From: Zhongshania aliphaticivorans
GTDB lineage: Bacteria; Pseudomonadota; Gammaproteobacteria; Pseudomonadales; Spongiibacteraceae
Direction of reading: 5' to 3'
Assembly (NCBI RefSeq): GCF_902705855.1
Contig: NZ_CACSIJ010000015.1
Location: forward strand, 66,670 to 130,669
DNA: 64,000 nucleotides
Shown: piece by piece, positions 1 to 9,868 of the stretch
Numbering within the stretch: the stretch's first letter is position 1
How the letters are laid out: each line of letters starts with the position of its first letter
Notes under the pieces: generated by a model
The model's database searches: none
The model's input: only the letters and a program-made list of their open reading frames with translations
Told to the model about the DNA's origin: nothing
Position numbers and translations under genes: made by a program

Positions 1-465
1 CGTTATAAAGACGAAACTTTCCAAATCACCGCCATCAGCATCACGCGTTTTTGCTATGCGGCTCTCATCCCACTGCACGGTAATAGTATATATAGAGCCA
101 TCACGCACTATCGAACCGTCACCGCTAGGCAAACGCAATGCCAGCTCTGACAACCAATCACGCCTATCTATATCTTCTATCGTGTCGCCATCTGGAGCAT
201 CTGCGCCTAACGCTAGATCATAGTTTCCCGTTCCCGCTCTTTCTCTGTTCGCTCGTAAACGATCAGCCATATCATTGGCAAGAAAAACAGCCGCCGAACG
301 GGTATTTGCTACTTGATTAAACTTCGTAGAATTCAGCTGCAAGGCCGCCGCGCCAAGAACACCTGTCGCGGTAATTAATACCGCCACAAGCACCTCTACC
401 AACGTCACCCCAGACTGCATGCTAAGACTAACACTCCGCACAAATCGCGTTTTTTTCATTCTCAT
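1..465 (-). CDS. PilV-like type IV pilus minor pseudopilin (partial)
   Basis: Partial gene whose 3' end lies beyond the left edge; 155 codons are visible. It encodes a minor pseudopilin that is expected to be cleaved by the PilD peptidase and to help prime type IV pilus assembly in the inner membrane. The N-terminus shows a class III prepilin signal, basic residues (MRMKKTRFVRS) followed by SGVTLVEVLVAV, with cleavage after Gly and Glu at position +5. A hydrophobic helix and an ALQLNSTKFNQ segment typical of PilV follow. The ATG overlaps the stop codon of the upstream FimU-like gene (ATGA), so the two are translationally coupled. A second ATG lies two codons in. Family assignment is good; the exact minor-pilin name is inferred from motif and order. 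Confidence 0.8.
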   Translation of the reverse strand, partial: MRMKKTRFVRSVSLSMQSGVTLVEVLVAVLITATGVLGAAALQLNSTKFNQVANTRSAAVFLANDMADRLRANRERAGTGNYDLALGADAPDGDTIEDIDRRDWLSELALRLPSGDGSIVRDGSIYTITVQWDESRIAKTRDADGGDLESFVFIT

Positions 466-986
466 GTGCAATCCCGCTCTGTTATTCGTAGCTGTCCACT
501 TGCGCTAATTTCAATATCTCGGTCTCGCGCGCAGTGCTCAGGGGAAGTGCGGTATTGGATTGTTATAGGCTGAAGCCCGCCAACTAATGTACTATTACGA
601 TCAAACGCGAACTCTGTAATCGCACTACCATTGCGGGTTACAGTGAGTCCAGAGCCACTTTTAATAGCCTCGGTACGTTTTAGCACTTCTCCGCCATCGA
701 TAGACCCATTACTGTTCAAATCAATCCAGCTCCGCCAACCTGATTGCCAACTCCCTCCCGTCGCGGTAACAATCACCGTCGCCGCTCGCACTACCGCCTC
801 CGATTTCGCCGTCACAATACTCTGACTCAGCTGCTGGACGTCTGCGCTGGCACGGGAATTTGCAATAAATGTGTTGAAATTCGGCACTGCAATACCAAAC
901 AAAACGGCGACGACGGCCATTGTTGTCAACAATTCAATCAGACTAAAACCCTGCATTGTTATTTTACGTCCCACAAACCGCCCCAT
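462..986 (-). CDS. GspH/FimT-family pseudopilin (FimU-like)
   Basis: 174-residue minor pseudopilin of the type IV pilus or type II secretion class. A prepilin signal is seen around residues 11-18, MQG|FSLIELL, with Glu at +5 and a hydrophobic helix after it (TTMAVVAVLFGIAVP). The rest has the GspH/FimT layout, including SxxxTAKSEAVVR and a late Cys pair (EHCARD, ERDCT) that could form a C-terminal disulfide. The internal Met at residue 11 gives a short leader and may be the real start. It overlaps the next gene (PilV-like) by four bases and is the first gene of a minor-pilin operon that continues out of the window. It is divergent from a second GspH/FimT gene at 1184. Confidence 0.85.
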   Translation of the reverse strand: MGRFVGRKITMQGFSLIELLTTMAVVAVLFGIAVPNFNTFIANSRASADVQQLSQSIVTAKSEAVVRAATVIVTATGGSWQSGWRSWIDLNSNGSIDGGEVLKRTEAIKSGSGLTVTRNGSAITEFAFDRNSTLVGGLQPITIQYRTSPEHCARDRDIEISASGQLRITERDCT

Positions 987-1183
987 TTCTAACAGTGCCT
1001 AAAGTTTCCACGCCCGCTGCATAACCATTTATGCGACTTTGAACACTAGCGTAAAGCTCTGGCAAGATCAGCAATCCCCAGACATACGGTAGCGATATCA
1101 CGACCAACGGTAAGTGCCCTACCAATTAGACACAGCCCAAGTTCCCTTTTATGATTACCCTGAGTCATAGAAAGGAGTCTGTG

Positions 1184-1687
1184 ATGAAAACTCAGGGAAT
1201 GACACTCATTGAGCTATTGTCGGCACTGGCGGTTTCGGCCGTTCTTGGCCTTGTTGCCGTGCCATCGCTTTACGAGACACTACAAAACCATCGTCTGCGC
1301 TCATCTGCACAGACACTATTTCAGGTACTAAGCAGCGCCAGAGCAAGTGCCGTGATGCGTAGTAGCCATGTCAGCGTGTGGAATACCGATGGTGATTGGC
1401 GAAACGGTGTTGAGATTTTTTTAGATGACAATAAGGACGGCGAGCTAAATCGCGGTGAGCAACTTCTTTACCGCGCAGCACCGCAAAATCATATCCAGAT
1501 AAGCGGTAACCGCTGGGTTGCAAACTATGTAAAATTTCATGCTGACGGCAGTGCTCACACAGCAAGTGGTGCCTTTCAAGTTGGCACCATTACCGTGTGC
1601 TCAGATCAACTCGATAGGGGATATCACATTATTTTAAGTATTGGCGGGCGTCTGCGTATGGTTAAAGTAGATATTGACGAGTGCTAA
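1184..1687 (+). CDS. GspH/FimT-family pseudopilin (FimT-like)
   Basis: About 167 residues. Begins MKTQG|MTLIELLSALAV, a class III prepilin leader with Glu at +5 of the mature protein and a hydrophobic helix. The body follows the GspH/FimT pattern (LRSSAQTLFQVLSSARASAVMR, then a beta-rich part, and two Cys near the end). The start at 1184 is preferred over an ATG at 1151 because AAAGGAG at 1171-1177 sits six bases upstream and it gives a normal short leader. The gene is single, divergent from the FimU-like gene and convergent with ispH, whose stop is five bases away. It probably acts as a minor pilin in pilus biogenesis; the duplicate GspH-type genes match the fimT/fimU pair of pseudomonads. 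Confidence 0.85.
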   Translation: MKTQGMTLIELLSALAVSAVLGLVAVPSLYETLQNHRLRSSAQTLFQVLSSARASAVMRSSHVSVWNTDGDWRNGVEIFLDDNKDGELNRGEQLLYRAAPQNHIQISGNRWVANYVKFHADGSAHTASGAFQVGTITVCSDQLDRGYHIILSIGGRLRMVKVDIDEC

Positions 1688-1692
1688 TCCAC

Positions 1693-2661
1693 TCAAGAAA
1701 CCTCAACTAAACGCAGCTCCTTAGGCAGAGAGAAGGTGATGTTTTCTGGGCGGCCATCTAGCTCTACAGGGGCAGATGCGCCTAGTTCACAAAGGCGCTC
1801 TATGACGGAACTCACAAGTACTTCAGGCGCAGATGCACCGGCGGTAATACCAATTCTCGGATTACCCTTTAACCACTCTGCATTGATATCTTCTTCGCTA
1901 TCAATCAAATAGGCGCGGCAGCCAATACGCTCCGCCAATTCACGTAGACGATTAGAATTCGAGCTATTGGGTGAGCCGACCACCAACACAACATCAACCT
2001 GCTCCGCCAAGGTTTTTACTGCGTCTTGGCGATTTTGGGTAGCGTAGCAAATATCGTCTTTGCGGGGCCCTTCAATATTAGGAAATTTACTGCGCAGTGC
2101 TTTAATCACGGCGGCGGTATCGTCCATAGACAGCGTTGTTTGCGTCACGTAAGACAAATGATCCGGGTCGTTCACGTCTAAAGCCAGCGCTTGTTCAACA
2201 TCTTCAACAAGATAAATACCGCCACCTTGTGAGGCGTCGTATTGCCCCATCGTACCCTCAACTTCGGGGTGGCCTTTATGCCCTATCAGCACGCATTCTC
2301 GGCCGGCACCACTGAAGTTCACAACCTCCATGTGGACTTTAGTCACTAGCGGGCAAGTGGCGTCAAATACTTTTAGGCCACGGTGGTCTGCCTCATTACG
2401 TACCGCTTTTGATACTCCGTGGGCACTAAAGATAACGATTTTATCGTCTGGCACTTCGTCCAGCTCATCAACGAATATGGCGCCGCGTTGACGCAAATTC
2501 TCTACTACAAATTTGTTGTGGACTACTTCGTGACGCACGTAAATCGGCGCGCCAAATACATCCAAAGCGCGATTTACAATTTCGATGGCGCGGTCAACAC
2601 CGGCGCAAAACCCGCGAGGGTTGGCCATTTTGATTTGCATTTTGTCGCTAGCGCCACTCAT
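1693..2661 (-). CDS. ispH: 4-hydroxy-3-methylbut-2-enyl diphosphate reductase IspH
   Basis: Last enzyme of the MEP isoprenoid pathway: reductive dehydration of HMBPP to IPP and DMAPP in the cytoplasm with a [4Fe-4S] cluster. Cluster cysteines are visible in [24 protein letters not shown] and [11 protein letters not shown], as are the conserved [35 protein letters not shown] and ITAGASAPE segments. The length of 322 residues is slightly above the usual 316. Starting at the internal Met (base 2640) puts the first cluster Cys at position 12 as in E. coli, but the upstream ATG at 2661 has the better ribosome site (AGGGTGA). It ends a minus-strand run ileS-lspA-fkpB-ispH, a standard gammaproteobacterial order. 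Confidence 0.98.
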   Translation of the reverse strand: MSGASDKMQIKMANPRGFCAGVDRAIEIVNRALDVFGAPIYVRHEVVHNKFVVENLRQRGAIFVDELDEVPDDKIVIFSAHGVSKAVRNEADHRGLKVFDATCPLVTKVHMEVVNFSGAGRECVLIGHKGHPEVEGTMGQYDASQGGGIYLVEDVEQALALDVNDPDHLSYVTQTTLSMDDTAAVIKALRSKFPNIEGPRKDDICYATQNRQDAVKTLAEQVDVVLVVGSPNSSNSNRLRELAERIGCRAYLIDSEEDINAEWLKGNPRIGITAGASAPEVLVSSVIERLCELGASAPVELDGRPENITFSLPKELRLVEVS

Positions 2662-2699
2662 TACTTCACCCTGTGCAAGCTACTCACTTGCAGACCTCA

Positions 2700-3161
2700 T
2701 TATGACTTTGTATCAGCCTGCGCGCTGACACTTAAAATTTCAACGCGGAAGGCCAAATTTCTTCCCGCCAAAGGATGGTTAAAGTCTACCATCACGTGGT
2801 CTTCACCCACTTCACTCACCACACCAGGTAACTCTGCGCGCGCAGCATCAGCAAAGGAGATAACCAAACCTTCTTCTAAAACCATATCTGCAGCAAATTG
2901 ACTGAGTGGAAAGCGTTGGATATTGCCTGGGTTACGCTGCCCAAAACCATCTTGTGGCTCCAGCGTAAACGTCTCTTTTGCACCTGCGGTCAAACCCAGT
3001 AATTTTGCTTCTACGCTGGGAAGTAAACTGCCATCGCCGAATACAAATGTGGCGGGCTTACCGCCAAACGTAGAATCGACCTCGTCGCCATCAATAATAC
3101 TAAGGGAGAAGTGCAAACTAATTTCAGTACCGGGTGCTACGCTAATATTCGTCATGATCAA
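2700..3161 (-). CDS. fkpB: FKBP-type peptidyl-prolyl isomerase (FkpB/SlpA)
   Basis: 153 residues matching the SlpA/FkpB class of small cytoplasmic FKBP prolyl isomerases with an inserted IF (insert-in-flap) domain. Seen: LHFSLSIIDGDEVDSTFGGKPATFVFGDGSLLPSVEAKLLGL at the N-terminus (FKBP part, given here as a range of residues 15-56 read in pieces), then the DGFGQRNPGNIQRFPLSQF insert and a C-terminal DFNHPLAGRNLAFRVEIL strand typical of the family. The probable start is the second Met (MTNISVAPG). It lies between lspA and ispH, the usual position of fkpB, and likely shares their transcript. Confidence 0.95.
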   Translation of the reverse strand: MIMTNISVAPGTEISLHFSLSIIDGDEVDSTFGGKPATFVFGDGSLLPSVEAKLLGLTAGAKETFTLEPQDGFGQRNPGNIQRFPLSQFAADMVLEEGLVISFADAARAELPGVVSEVGEDHVMVDFNHPLAGRNLAFRVEILSVSAQADTKS

Positions 3162-3180
3162 TACAATTCCACACAGCCAC

Positions 3181-3702
3181 TTAGGCTGATTTTTTCGATT
3201 CGGGGTTTACGACCATATCGAGCAATAACAGGCAGGCGCCCACGCTGATACCCGCATCGGCAATATTAAAGGTGGGGAAGTAACTTGCCCCCCAGTGCAC
3301 AGATATAAAATCGACAACATGACCAAAATACATACGGTCCCACAGATTGCCCAGCGCGCCACCAAGTACTAAGGCCAAAGCAAACGACAAGAGCCACTGC
3401 TCACGCTTTAAACGCACCAGCCACACGCCAATATAGGCACTCACAACTAGTGCAATCACCGTAAAAAACCACCGCTGCCAACCACCAGCATCACTCAAAA
3501 AGCTAAATGCCGCGCCGCGGTTATAGTGCAAGGTAATATCTAGCACCGGCAAAATTTCTACCGGACTGGCATAGTCCAAATTGTTATTTGCAAAATATTT
3601 ACTGATTTGATCAAGTACGATCACCGCAACCGCGACCAGCAACCAAAACACACGGCTACGACGCTGTGCAGCAACTTCGCCATCTACCCCAGTCTCATGC
3701 AT
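3181..3702 (-). CDS. lspA: Lipoprotein signal peptidase LspA
   Basis: Inner-membrane aspartyl protease that removes signal peptides from diacylglyceryl-modified prolipoproteins. Four transmembrane helices can be read, with the two catalytic aspartates in [11 protein letters not shown] and [11 protein letters not shown] and the conserved [10 protein letters not shown] motif before them. I use the ATG at 3702, which overlaps the ileS stop by eight bases; an in-frame ATG at 3726 would enlarge the overlap to 32 bases and adds a segment not needed for the fold. About 173 residues, normal for the family. It is translationally coupled to ileS and followed by fkpB. Confidence 0.96.
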   Translation of the reverse strand: MHETGVDGEVAAQRRSRVFWLLVAVAVIVLDQISKYFANNNLDYASPVEILPVLDITLHYNRGAAFSFLSDAGGWQRWFFTVIALVVSAYIGVWLVRLKREQWLLSFALALVLGGALGNLWDRMYFGHVVDFISVHWGASYFPTFNIADAGISVGACLLLLDMVVNPESKKSA

Positions 3703-6517
3703 ATAAACGCACTTCCCCGTCGCCATCGACGTTATCGATACAACGGAAACACAACTCAGGGTGAGCTAATGACTGCCCCACATCTTCGCGATGATGCCAG
3801 CAACGTGTGCACTTGGTGCCATCGCTTGCCGCCAAGCGAACTTGCAAGCCCTCCACATCGGTTGTGATAGCCTCATTGGCTGTCGACAAAGGCGCCAAGC
3901 GCGCGGCGGAGGTAATTAATACAAATCGCAACTCATCGCCCAAGGCATTCAGGGTCGTCATCAAAGATTCATCGCAGAATAAAGTGACCTCTGCCGCCAA
4001 GCTGCCGCCCACAAAGCCGTCTTTTTTCGCGCCTTCTAAGACTTTATTCACCGCTGACTTCACATCCTGCACGGTATCCCAAAATGCATCGCCCATATCG
4101 CCTTCAGCCGACATCTTAGTTAGCCCCGAATACCATTCGGCGGCAAACACAGTGCCGCTATGCTCTCCCGGCAAATGTTCCCACAATTCGTCTGCAGTAA
4201 AGCTCAGAATCGGCGCGACCCAACGAGTGAGCGCCTCCGCAATATGGTACAGCGCTGTCTGCGCAGAACGCCGCGGCAGGCTATTTGCCTTGGTGGTGTA
4301 CTGCCGGTCTTTAATAATATCCAGATAAAAACCACCTAACTCCAACACACAAAAATTATGCAGTTTTTGGTAAACCAAGTGGAATTGATAAGCGTCGTAA
4401 GCCGCAACGATTTCGTCTTGCAACACCGCTGCGCGATGCATAATCCAGCGATCTAGTGCGAGCATTTCTTCCGGTTTAACGCAGTGTTCGGTGGGCTCAA
4501 AACCGGCCATATTGGCGAGCAAGAAACGCGCGGTATTACGAATACGACGATACGAATCGGCGGTGCGCTTGAAAATTTCATCCGATACCGTCATTTCATT
4601 ACGGTAATCTGTTGCGGCCACCCACAAACGTAAAATATCAGCACCCAAAGTATTCATGATTTTTTGCGGCGCAACCACATTGCCCACCGACTTAGACATT
4701 TTTCGACCTTGCGCATCAACGGTGAAACCGTGGGTCAGCACGCCTTTGTACGGCGCCACTCCGCGAGTCGCAATTGACGTCAGCAGGGATGACTGAAACC
4801 AACCCCGATGTTGATCAGAGCCTTCTAAATATAAGTCTGCGGGAAATTGCAAATTCTCTAATTGTGACAAGACCGCGTAATGGGTTACGCCGGAGTCGAA
4901 CCACACATCTAAGGTATCGCTCACTTTACTGTATTGCGCCGCTTCGTCACCCAATAACTCGGCTGCATCCAAATCAAACCACGCTTGAATACCGCCGGCT
5001 TCAACGCGAGTAGCAACTTGTTCTATCAGCTCAGTAGTACGGGGATGCAATTCCGCAGTATCATTGTGGGCAAACAAAGCAATCGGCGCGCCCCAGGTAC
5101 GCTGACGCGAGATACACCAATCTGGCCGTTCCTGCATCATCGACTCAATACGCGCACGCCCCCAGCCTGGCGTCCAATTCACAGTATCGACAGCCGCCAT
5201 CGCCATATCAAGCAAGCCGTTTTGCTTCATGCTCACAAACCACTGCGGCGTCGCGCGGAAAATGATCGGAGTTTTATGGCGCCAGCAATGTGGGTAGCTG
5301 TGCTCAAAATGTTTGCAGTGAAGTAAGCGACCGCGCTCAGTTAGAGTCGCGATCACATTATCATTCGCTTTAAATACGTGCTGGCCTTCAAATAACTCAG
5401 TACCCTCTAAAAAGGTGCCGTTTGCTGCTACCGGGTTATACACTTCCAGGCCGTATTGCTTGCCCACCACAAAGTCATCTTGACCATGTGCAGGTGCAGT
5501 GTGAACCGCGCCGGTACCGGCATCAGTCGTCACGTGATCACCCAAAATAACGGGAACCAGGCGACCATAAAATGGATGCTGTAATTGTAGGTTTTCGAGT
5601 GCTGCACCCTTGCAACGCCCTACAATTTCAAATGTGTCTACACCGTAACGGGCGAGTGTAGATTCGTGTAGCGCCTCAGCTAATAACAACACCGTTGTGT
5701 CGCCACTGTCGCGACTAAAACTCACCCACACATAATCTAATTCGGGATGCAAACACACCGCCATATTGGCGGGCAGGGTCCACGGCGTGGTGGTCCAAAT
5801 GGCTAAGTTTATTTCACCTTCAATGCCTACTGGCAAACCACCTTGGCTAATCGCCGCGTCGCGATCAACCGCCGCAAACGCTACGTCTATCGCCGGTGAA
5901 GTTTTGTCCTTATATTCGACTTCAGCCTCAGCCAAAGCCGAACCGCAATCCATACACCAATGCACTGGCTTAAAGCCTTTGTGCATGTGGCCATTTTCTA
6001 CAATTTTGCCTAGCGCGCGGATAATATTGGCTTCAAAACCAAAATCCATCGTTAAATATGGCTTGTCCCAATCACCAAAAACGCCCAAACGTTTAAAGTC
6101 TTCACGCTGACCGTTGACCTGTTTATAAGCGTATTCGCGACATTTCTCGCGAAAGGTCGCCGCGTCGACTTTATGGCCAGCCTTACCCACTTTCTTTTCT
6201 ACATTCAACTCAATCGGCAAACCATGACAATCCCAACCCGGCACATAGGGCGCGTCAAAGCCGCTCAAAGTTTTTGATTTCACGATCATATCTTTGAGGA
6301 TTTTATTTACCGCATGACCGATGTGAATATCGCCATTCGCATACGGTGGGCCATCGTGCAGAATAAACTTCTCGCGGCCGGCGCGAGCCTGACGAATTTG
6401 CTCATACACACCCTCTTCCTGCCAACGTTTCAGCATGGTCGGTTCGCGTTGCGACAAGTTCGCTTTCATTGCGAAGCTGGTTTCGGGTAAATTTAGAGTG
6501 TGCTTATAATCGCTCAT
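3695..6517 (-). CDS. ileS: Isoleucyl-tRNA synthetase
   Basis: 940-residue class I aminoacyl-tRNA synthetase that charges tRNA-Ile. The HIGH-type signature appears as [13 protein letters not shown] near residue 58 and the KMSKS loop as [10 protein letters not shown] near residue 605. The editing (CP1) domain contains the [13 protein letters not shown] and [17 protein letters not shown] segments. The C-terminus has a zinc-binding [10 protein letters not shown]...CFRC motif, as in bacterial type 1 IleRS (E. coli 938 residues). It lies 51 bp downstream of ribF and overlaps lspA, which reproduces the classical ribF-ileS-lspA order. Confidence 0.99.
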   Translation of the reverse strand: MSDYKHTLNLPETSFAMKANLSQREPTMLKRWQEEGVYEQIRQARAGREKFILHDGPPYANGDIHIGHAVNKILKDMIVKSKTLSGFDAPYVPGWDCHGLPIELNVEKKVGKAGHKVDAATFREKCREYAYKQVNGQREDFKRLGVFGDWDKPYLTMDFGFEANIIRALGKIVENGHMHKGFKPVHWCMDCGSALAEAEVEYKDKTSPAIDVAFAAVDRDAAISQGGLPVGIEGEINLAIWTTTPWTLPANMAVCLHPELDYVWVSFSRDSGDTTVLLLAEALHESTLARYGVDTFEIVGRCKGAALENLQLQHPFYGRLVPVILGDHVTTDAGTGAVHTAPAHGQDDFVVGKQYGLEVYNPVAANGTFLEGTELFEGQHVFKANDNVIATLTERGRLLHCKHFEHSYPHCWRHKTPIIFRATPQWFVSMKQNGLLDMAMAAVDTVNWTPGWGRARIESMMQERPDWCISRQRTWGAPIALFAHNDTAELHPRTTELIEQVATRVEAGGIQAWFDLDAAELLGDEAAQYSKVSDTLDVWFDSGVTHYAVLSQLENLQFPADLYLEGSDQHRGWFQSSLLTSIATRGVAPYKGVLTHGFTVDAQGRKMSKSVGNVVAPQKIMNTLGADILRLWVAATDYRNEMTVSDEIFKRTADSYRRIRNTARFLLANMAGFEPTEHCVKPEEMLALDRWIMHRAAVLQDEIVAAYDAYQFHLVYQKLHNFCVLELGGFYLDIIKDRQYTTKANSLPRRSAQTALYHIAEALTRWVAPILSFTADELWEHLPGEHSGTVFAAEWYSGLTKMSAEGDMGDAFWDTVQDVKSAVNKVLEGAKKDGFVGGSLAAEVTLFCDESLMTTLNALGDELRFVLITSAARLAPLSTANEAITTDVEGLQVRLAASDGTKCTRCWHHREDVGQSLAHPELCFRCIDNVDGDGEVRLYA

Positions 6518-6568
6518 ATAGCTGTACTAACTATTCCAAAGTAATCGGTATTTCATTGAAGGGGCGGG

Positions 6569-7498
6569 CTAGAGGTCAAAATAACGTCGCGCCTGTTCAA
6601 CATCCCGCGCAATTTGCGCCTTTAGGGCGTCAAGCCCATCGAATTTGTGTTCTTCCCGCAGTTTTTTACGGAATACGACCTTAATGTTGCGGCCATAAAT
6701 ATTTTGCTTAAAATCTAATATATGGACTTCTAAAATCGCCTTAGATAAATCGCCCACCGTGGGCCGCACACCCACATTAGCAACACCTGGGCGCATGACT
6801 TTATCCGCGCCATACACTTCCACCGCAAACACACCCGACAAAGGTGAGCGCAGGCGATGTAATTCCATATTGGCGGTTGGCGTACCAATGGTACGACCCA
6901 ACTGCTGACCGACAATAACACGCCCAGAAATACTATAAGGCCGTCCCAATAGGCGTTCAGCCATGTCAAAATTAGCGCAGGCCAAGACCTCGCGAATGCG
7001 CGTACTGCTTACCCGCTCGCCAGTAACCTCCAAGGTTGAAGTATCAACAACTTCAAAGTCGTCAATTTTTCCAAACTTACGTAGCAAATCAAAATCGCCG
7101 CTGCGATTACGGCCAAATCGCAAATCATCGCCGACTACAATATATTTCACGCCCAAACCGGCAACGAATAATTTATGGATAAACTCGTTCGCGGTCATAT
7201 CGCGGAAATCGGGTGTAAAGCGGATTCGCATCACTCGATCAATACCCAGATCCCGCAGCGCAATAAACTTCTCGCGGAAGCTCATTAGCCGCGCAGGCGC
7301 CTCATCGGGCGAAAAAAACTCTCTAGGCAGTGGTTCAAAAATGACCACGGTCGACGGTAAGCCCATTTCCCGACCTTTCGCAATTAACTGGCGCAACACC
7401 GCCTGATGCCCTAAATGCACACCGTCAAAAGCCCCAATCGTAGCCACACAGCCACGATGACGGGGGCGAAAATGTTGAAATCCGCGAATTAACTCCAT
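6569..7498 (-). CDS. ribF: Bifunctional riboflavin kinase/FAD synthetase
   Basis: 309 residues. The N-terminal FAD synthetase (nucleotidyltransferase) half carries GAFDGVHLGHQAVL near residue 23 and VGDDLRFGRNRSGD near residue 125; a SSTRIREVL motif follows. The C-terminal riboflavin kinase half shows GRVIVGQQLGRTIGTPTANM and GVANVGVRPTVG. The enzyme converts riboflavin to FMN and then FAD in the cytoplasm. It sits upstream of ileS as in most gammaproteobacteria and downstream of murJ, with 127 bp between them that hold no recognisable gene (rpsT, often found here, is absent). Confidence 0.98.
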   Translation of the reverse strand: MELIRGFQHFRPRHRGCVATIGAFDGVHLGHQAVLRQLIAKGREMGLPSTVVIFEPLPREFFSPDEAPARLMSFREKFIALRDLGIDRVMRIRFTPDFRDMTANEFIHKLFVAGLGVKYIVVGDDLRFGRNRSGDFDLLRKFGKIDDFEVVDTSTLEVTGERVSSTRIREVLACANFDMAERLLGRPYSISGRVIVGQQLGRTIGTPTANMELHRLRSPLSGVFAVEVYGADKVMRPGVANVGVRPTVGDLSKAILEVHILDFKQNIYGRNIKVVFRKKLREEHKFDGLDALKAQIARDVEQARRYFDL

Positions 7499-7625
7499 GC
7501 GACCGTCTATTTGCTCTGCAAAGCGAGGGATTATAGCCTAGTGTTGTGCCCGACTAAAACGCCAGTGTTCGTGACTCTTACCGCTGGCAGGGAATACCCG
7601 CCAAAGCCAGCGCAATAAAACCTTC

Positions 7626-9260
7626 TTAATGTGCCGCACTGCCCTTTATATCGCGCAAACGTAAACCACAGATCAGCATCACCGCTACATAGGCAACGCC
7701 GCCGGCTAAGCACAGGACTAATAAGTGAAGGGCTCGCTCCCAAACACTCCAGCCCTGCCAGCCGTCGAACCACTGCAAGCCAAAATACAAGCAAGCACTC
7801 ATCGCCGCCACCGCACACAGCAGCTGCAGATAATAACGCCCCCAACCAGACAGAGGTTTAAATCCAGCGGCGCGGCGCAGACCACGGTACAACAGCCCTG
7901 CATTGAGCCACGCCGAGCCGGCGGTGGCGAGGGCCAAACCCGCATGCCCCACCTGCCAATAATGATGCAGAGGAATTACCAAGGCGATATTCATCACCAT
8001 ATTCGCGACCATCGCAATTATGCCTATGCGCACCGGGGTTTTCGTATCTTGGCGAGCATAAAACCCAGGCGCCAATACTTTAATCAGCATAAAGGGAATC
8101 AAGCCCAAGGTATAAGCACGCAAACTTAAAGCTGACATTTCCACATCACGCATTTGCAGCTCGCCGTACTGAAACAAAGTAATTAAGATGGGTTCAGCGA
8201 GTAACATAAGTGCAACAGCAGCAGGCACCGCCATAAGTAAAACACTACGCAAGCCCCAATCTAACGTTGACGCAAATGCGGCCTCGTTACCACCGGCGCG
8301 CTGCCGAGACAAATTAGGCAGCACAACAGTCGCAATCGCAATCGCAAATACGCCCAAGGGCAACTCCACTAATCGGTCAGAATAATACAGCCAAGAAATA
8401 CTACCGGTGGGTAGAAAGGACGCCAATATCGTATCGAGCAATAAATTAATCTGGCTAACCGACACCCCGAACAAGGCCGGAATCATTAGCGTAACAATCT
8501 TTTGCACACCCTCGTTATGCCAGTCCCAGCGTGGCCGAGGCAGCATTTGAATTCGCTGTAAAAATGGCAACTGAAATACCAGCTGCACAGCACCCGCCAT
8601 CAACACTCCCCACGCCAAGGCCATCGCTGGCTCTGCGAAATAGGACGACATGTAAAGTGCAGAAACAATCAGGCAAACATTCAATAGCACCGGCGTAAAG
8701 GCTGGCACCGCATAGCGACCAAAGGTATTTAAAATACCGCCAGCAAAGCCGGTCATTGAAATTAAAAATAGATACGGAAAGGTGATCCGAATCATATCTG
8801 AGGTCAGTTGGAACTTGGCCGGATCGTCGCGAAAGCCAGGAGCGAACAAGGTAGCCACGACCGGCGCGGCAATCACAGCCACCGAGGTCACGAGTAACAA
8901 GACCCCGCCCAGCGCCCCCGCCGTGCGATCAATCAATAATTTAACCGATTCCTTACTGCCGTTTTCATGGTATTCGGATAGCACCGGCACAAAGGCCTGC
9001 GAGAAAGCGCCTTCGGCAAACAAGCGCCGTAAGAAATTAGGAATTTTAAAGGCAACAAAAAAACAGTCGGCATTGCTGCTGGCGCCTAAAAATATGGCGA
9101 TCACAACATCACGAATGAGACCTAACACTCGTGACAATAGGGTCATCACGCTAACCAATAAGCTAGAACGCAATAAGCCGCGTTGCTTTACCGGCTTTAC
9201 CACTGCATCACTCACACCAGCCACCGCTGCCGCAGCTCGTCGCGGTGTTGGCGTAGCCAC
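7626..9260 (-). CDS. murJ: Lipid II flippase MurJ
   Basis: MOP-superfamily membrane protein with about 14 hydrophobic segments that flips lipid II across the inner membrane for peptidoglycan synthesis. Family signatures: MTLLSRVLGLIRDVVIA near residue 39, ADCFFVAFKIPNFLRRLFAEGAFSQAFVPVL, and INLLLDTILASFLPTGSISWLYYSDRLVELPLGVF read as consecutive pieces around residues 268-302. The first start is a GTG at 9260. A GTG at 9215 overlaps the stop of the upstream Nudix gene in a GTGA tetranucleotide and would give about 529 residues with a more normal N-terminus, so it is a serious alternative. Essential gene; high confidence in the family. Confidence 0.96.
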   Translation of the reverse strand: MATPTPRRAAAAVAGVSDAVVKPVKQRGLLRSSLLVSVMTLLSRVLGLIRDVVIAIFLGASSNADCFFVAFKIPNFLRRLFAEGAFSQAFVPVLSEYHENGSKESVKLLIDRTAGALGGVLLLVTSVAVIAAPVVATLFAPGFRDDPAKFQLTSDMIRITFPYLFLISMTGFAGGILNTFGRYAVPAFTPVLLNVCLIVSALYMSSYFAEPAMALAWGVLMAGAVQLVFQLPFLQRIQMLPRPRWDWHNEGVQKIVTLMIPALFGVSVSQINLLLDTILASFLPTGSISWLYYSDRLVELPLGVFAIAIATVVLPNLSRQRAGGNEAAFASTLDWGLRSVLLMAVPAAVALMLLAEPILITLFQYGELQMRDVEMSALSLRAYTLGLIPFMLIKVLAPGFYARQDTKTPVRIGIIAMVANMVMNIALVIPLHHYWQVGHAGLALATAGSAWLNAGLLYRGLRRAAGFKPLSGWGRYYLQLLCAVAAMSACLYFGLQWFDGWQGWSVWERALHLLVLCLAGGVAYVAVMLICGLRLRDIKGSAAH

Positions 9261-9823
9261 TGCATCGCAATTATGCTGTGCGCATTATTTATTTTGCCAG
9301 CGTCAAGCATCGTCATCGCGTCAGCAAAGGAAATAACTTGGGCATGAATATCTTCACCTTCGGCGGCCAAACCGAAATAACCGCCCGCCACGCTCAAGTC
9401 GGCACGGCCACAAAATAGATAAAAATATTCATCACTACCGCCCGGCGAAGAATAATACTCGGCAATGGACTCCATCTCGCCAATATCCAAACCCGCCTCT
9501 TCTTTTGCTTCACGGCGCGCTACTTCAGCAGGGCTTTCATCGGTGTCGATAATGCCGGCAACCAATTCTAATAACCACGGGCTTTGGGCGCGACTAAGCG
9601 CGCCAATCCGAAATTGTTCCACTTTAAGAATGCAGTCGTTAACGGGATCATAGGGTAGTAAGCCCACTGCGGGGCCACGCATAAATAGTTCGCGGCTCAG
9701 CCAATTACCCCAGCCACCGCCAAACAGGCGATGACGCAAACGCAGTTCGCGCACCTGAAAAAAACCGCGCCATGCCGCGCGGTCTTCGTCAACTTCTACA
9801 TCTTTGCGTTCAAAGTCTGCCAT
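9212..9823 (-). CDS. nudF: Nudix hydrolase, ADP-ribose diphosphatase type
   Basis: 203 residues, with the complete Nudix box G-x5-E-x7-REUxEExGU (GIIDTDESPAEVARREAKEEAG) near residues 87-108, given as the pattern rather than in full because it is a single motif. The N-terminal VRELRLRHRLFGGGW and the late YYSSPGGSDEYFYLFCGRADLS segments are those of the NudF/TrgB ADP-ribose pyrophosphatase group. It hydrolyses ADP-ribose to AMP and ribose-5-phosphate, probably as a housekeeping detoxification step. It overlaps murJ and follows pyrB by 45 bp. Confidence 0.9.
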   Translation of the reverse strand: MADFERKDVEVDEDRAAWRGFFQVRELRLRHRLFGGGWGNWLSRELFMRGPAVGLLPYDPVNDCILKVEQFRIGALSRAQSPWLLELVAGIIDTDESPAEVARREAKEEAGLDIGEMESIAEYYSSPGGSDEYFYLFCGRADLSVAGGYFGLAAEGEDIHAQVISFADAMTMLDAGKINNAHSIIAMQWLRQHRDELRQRWLV

Positions 9824-9868
9824 TCAAAATATCCGCTGCCCTTGGAGCCACACTAAAAAAACCAAAAA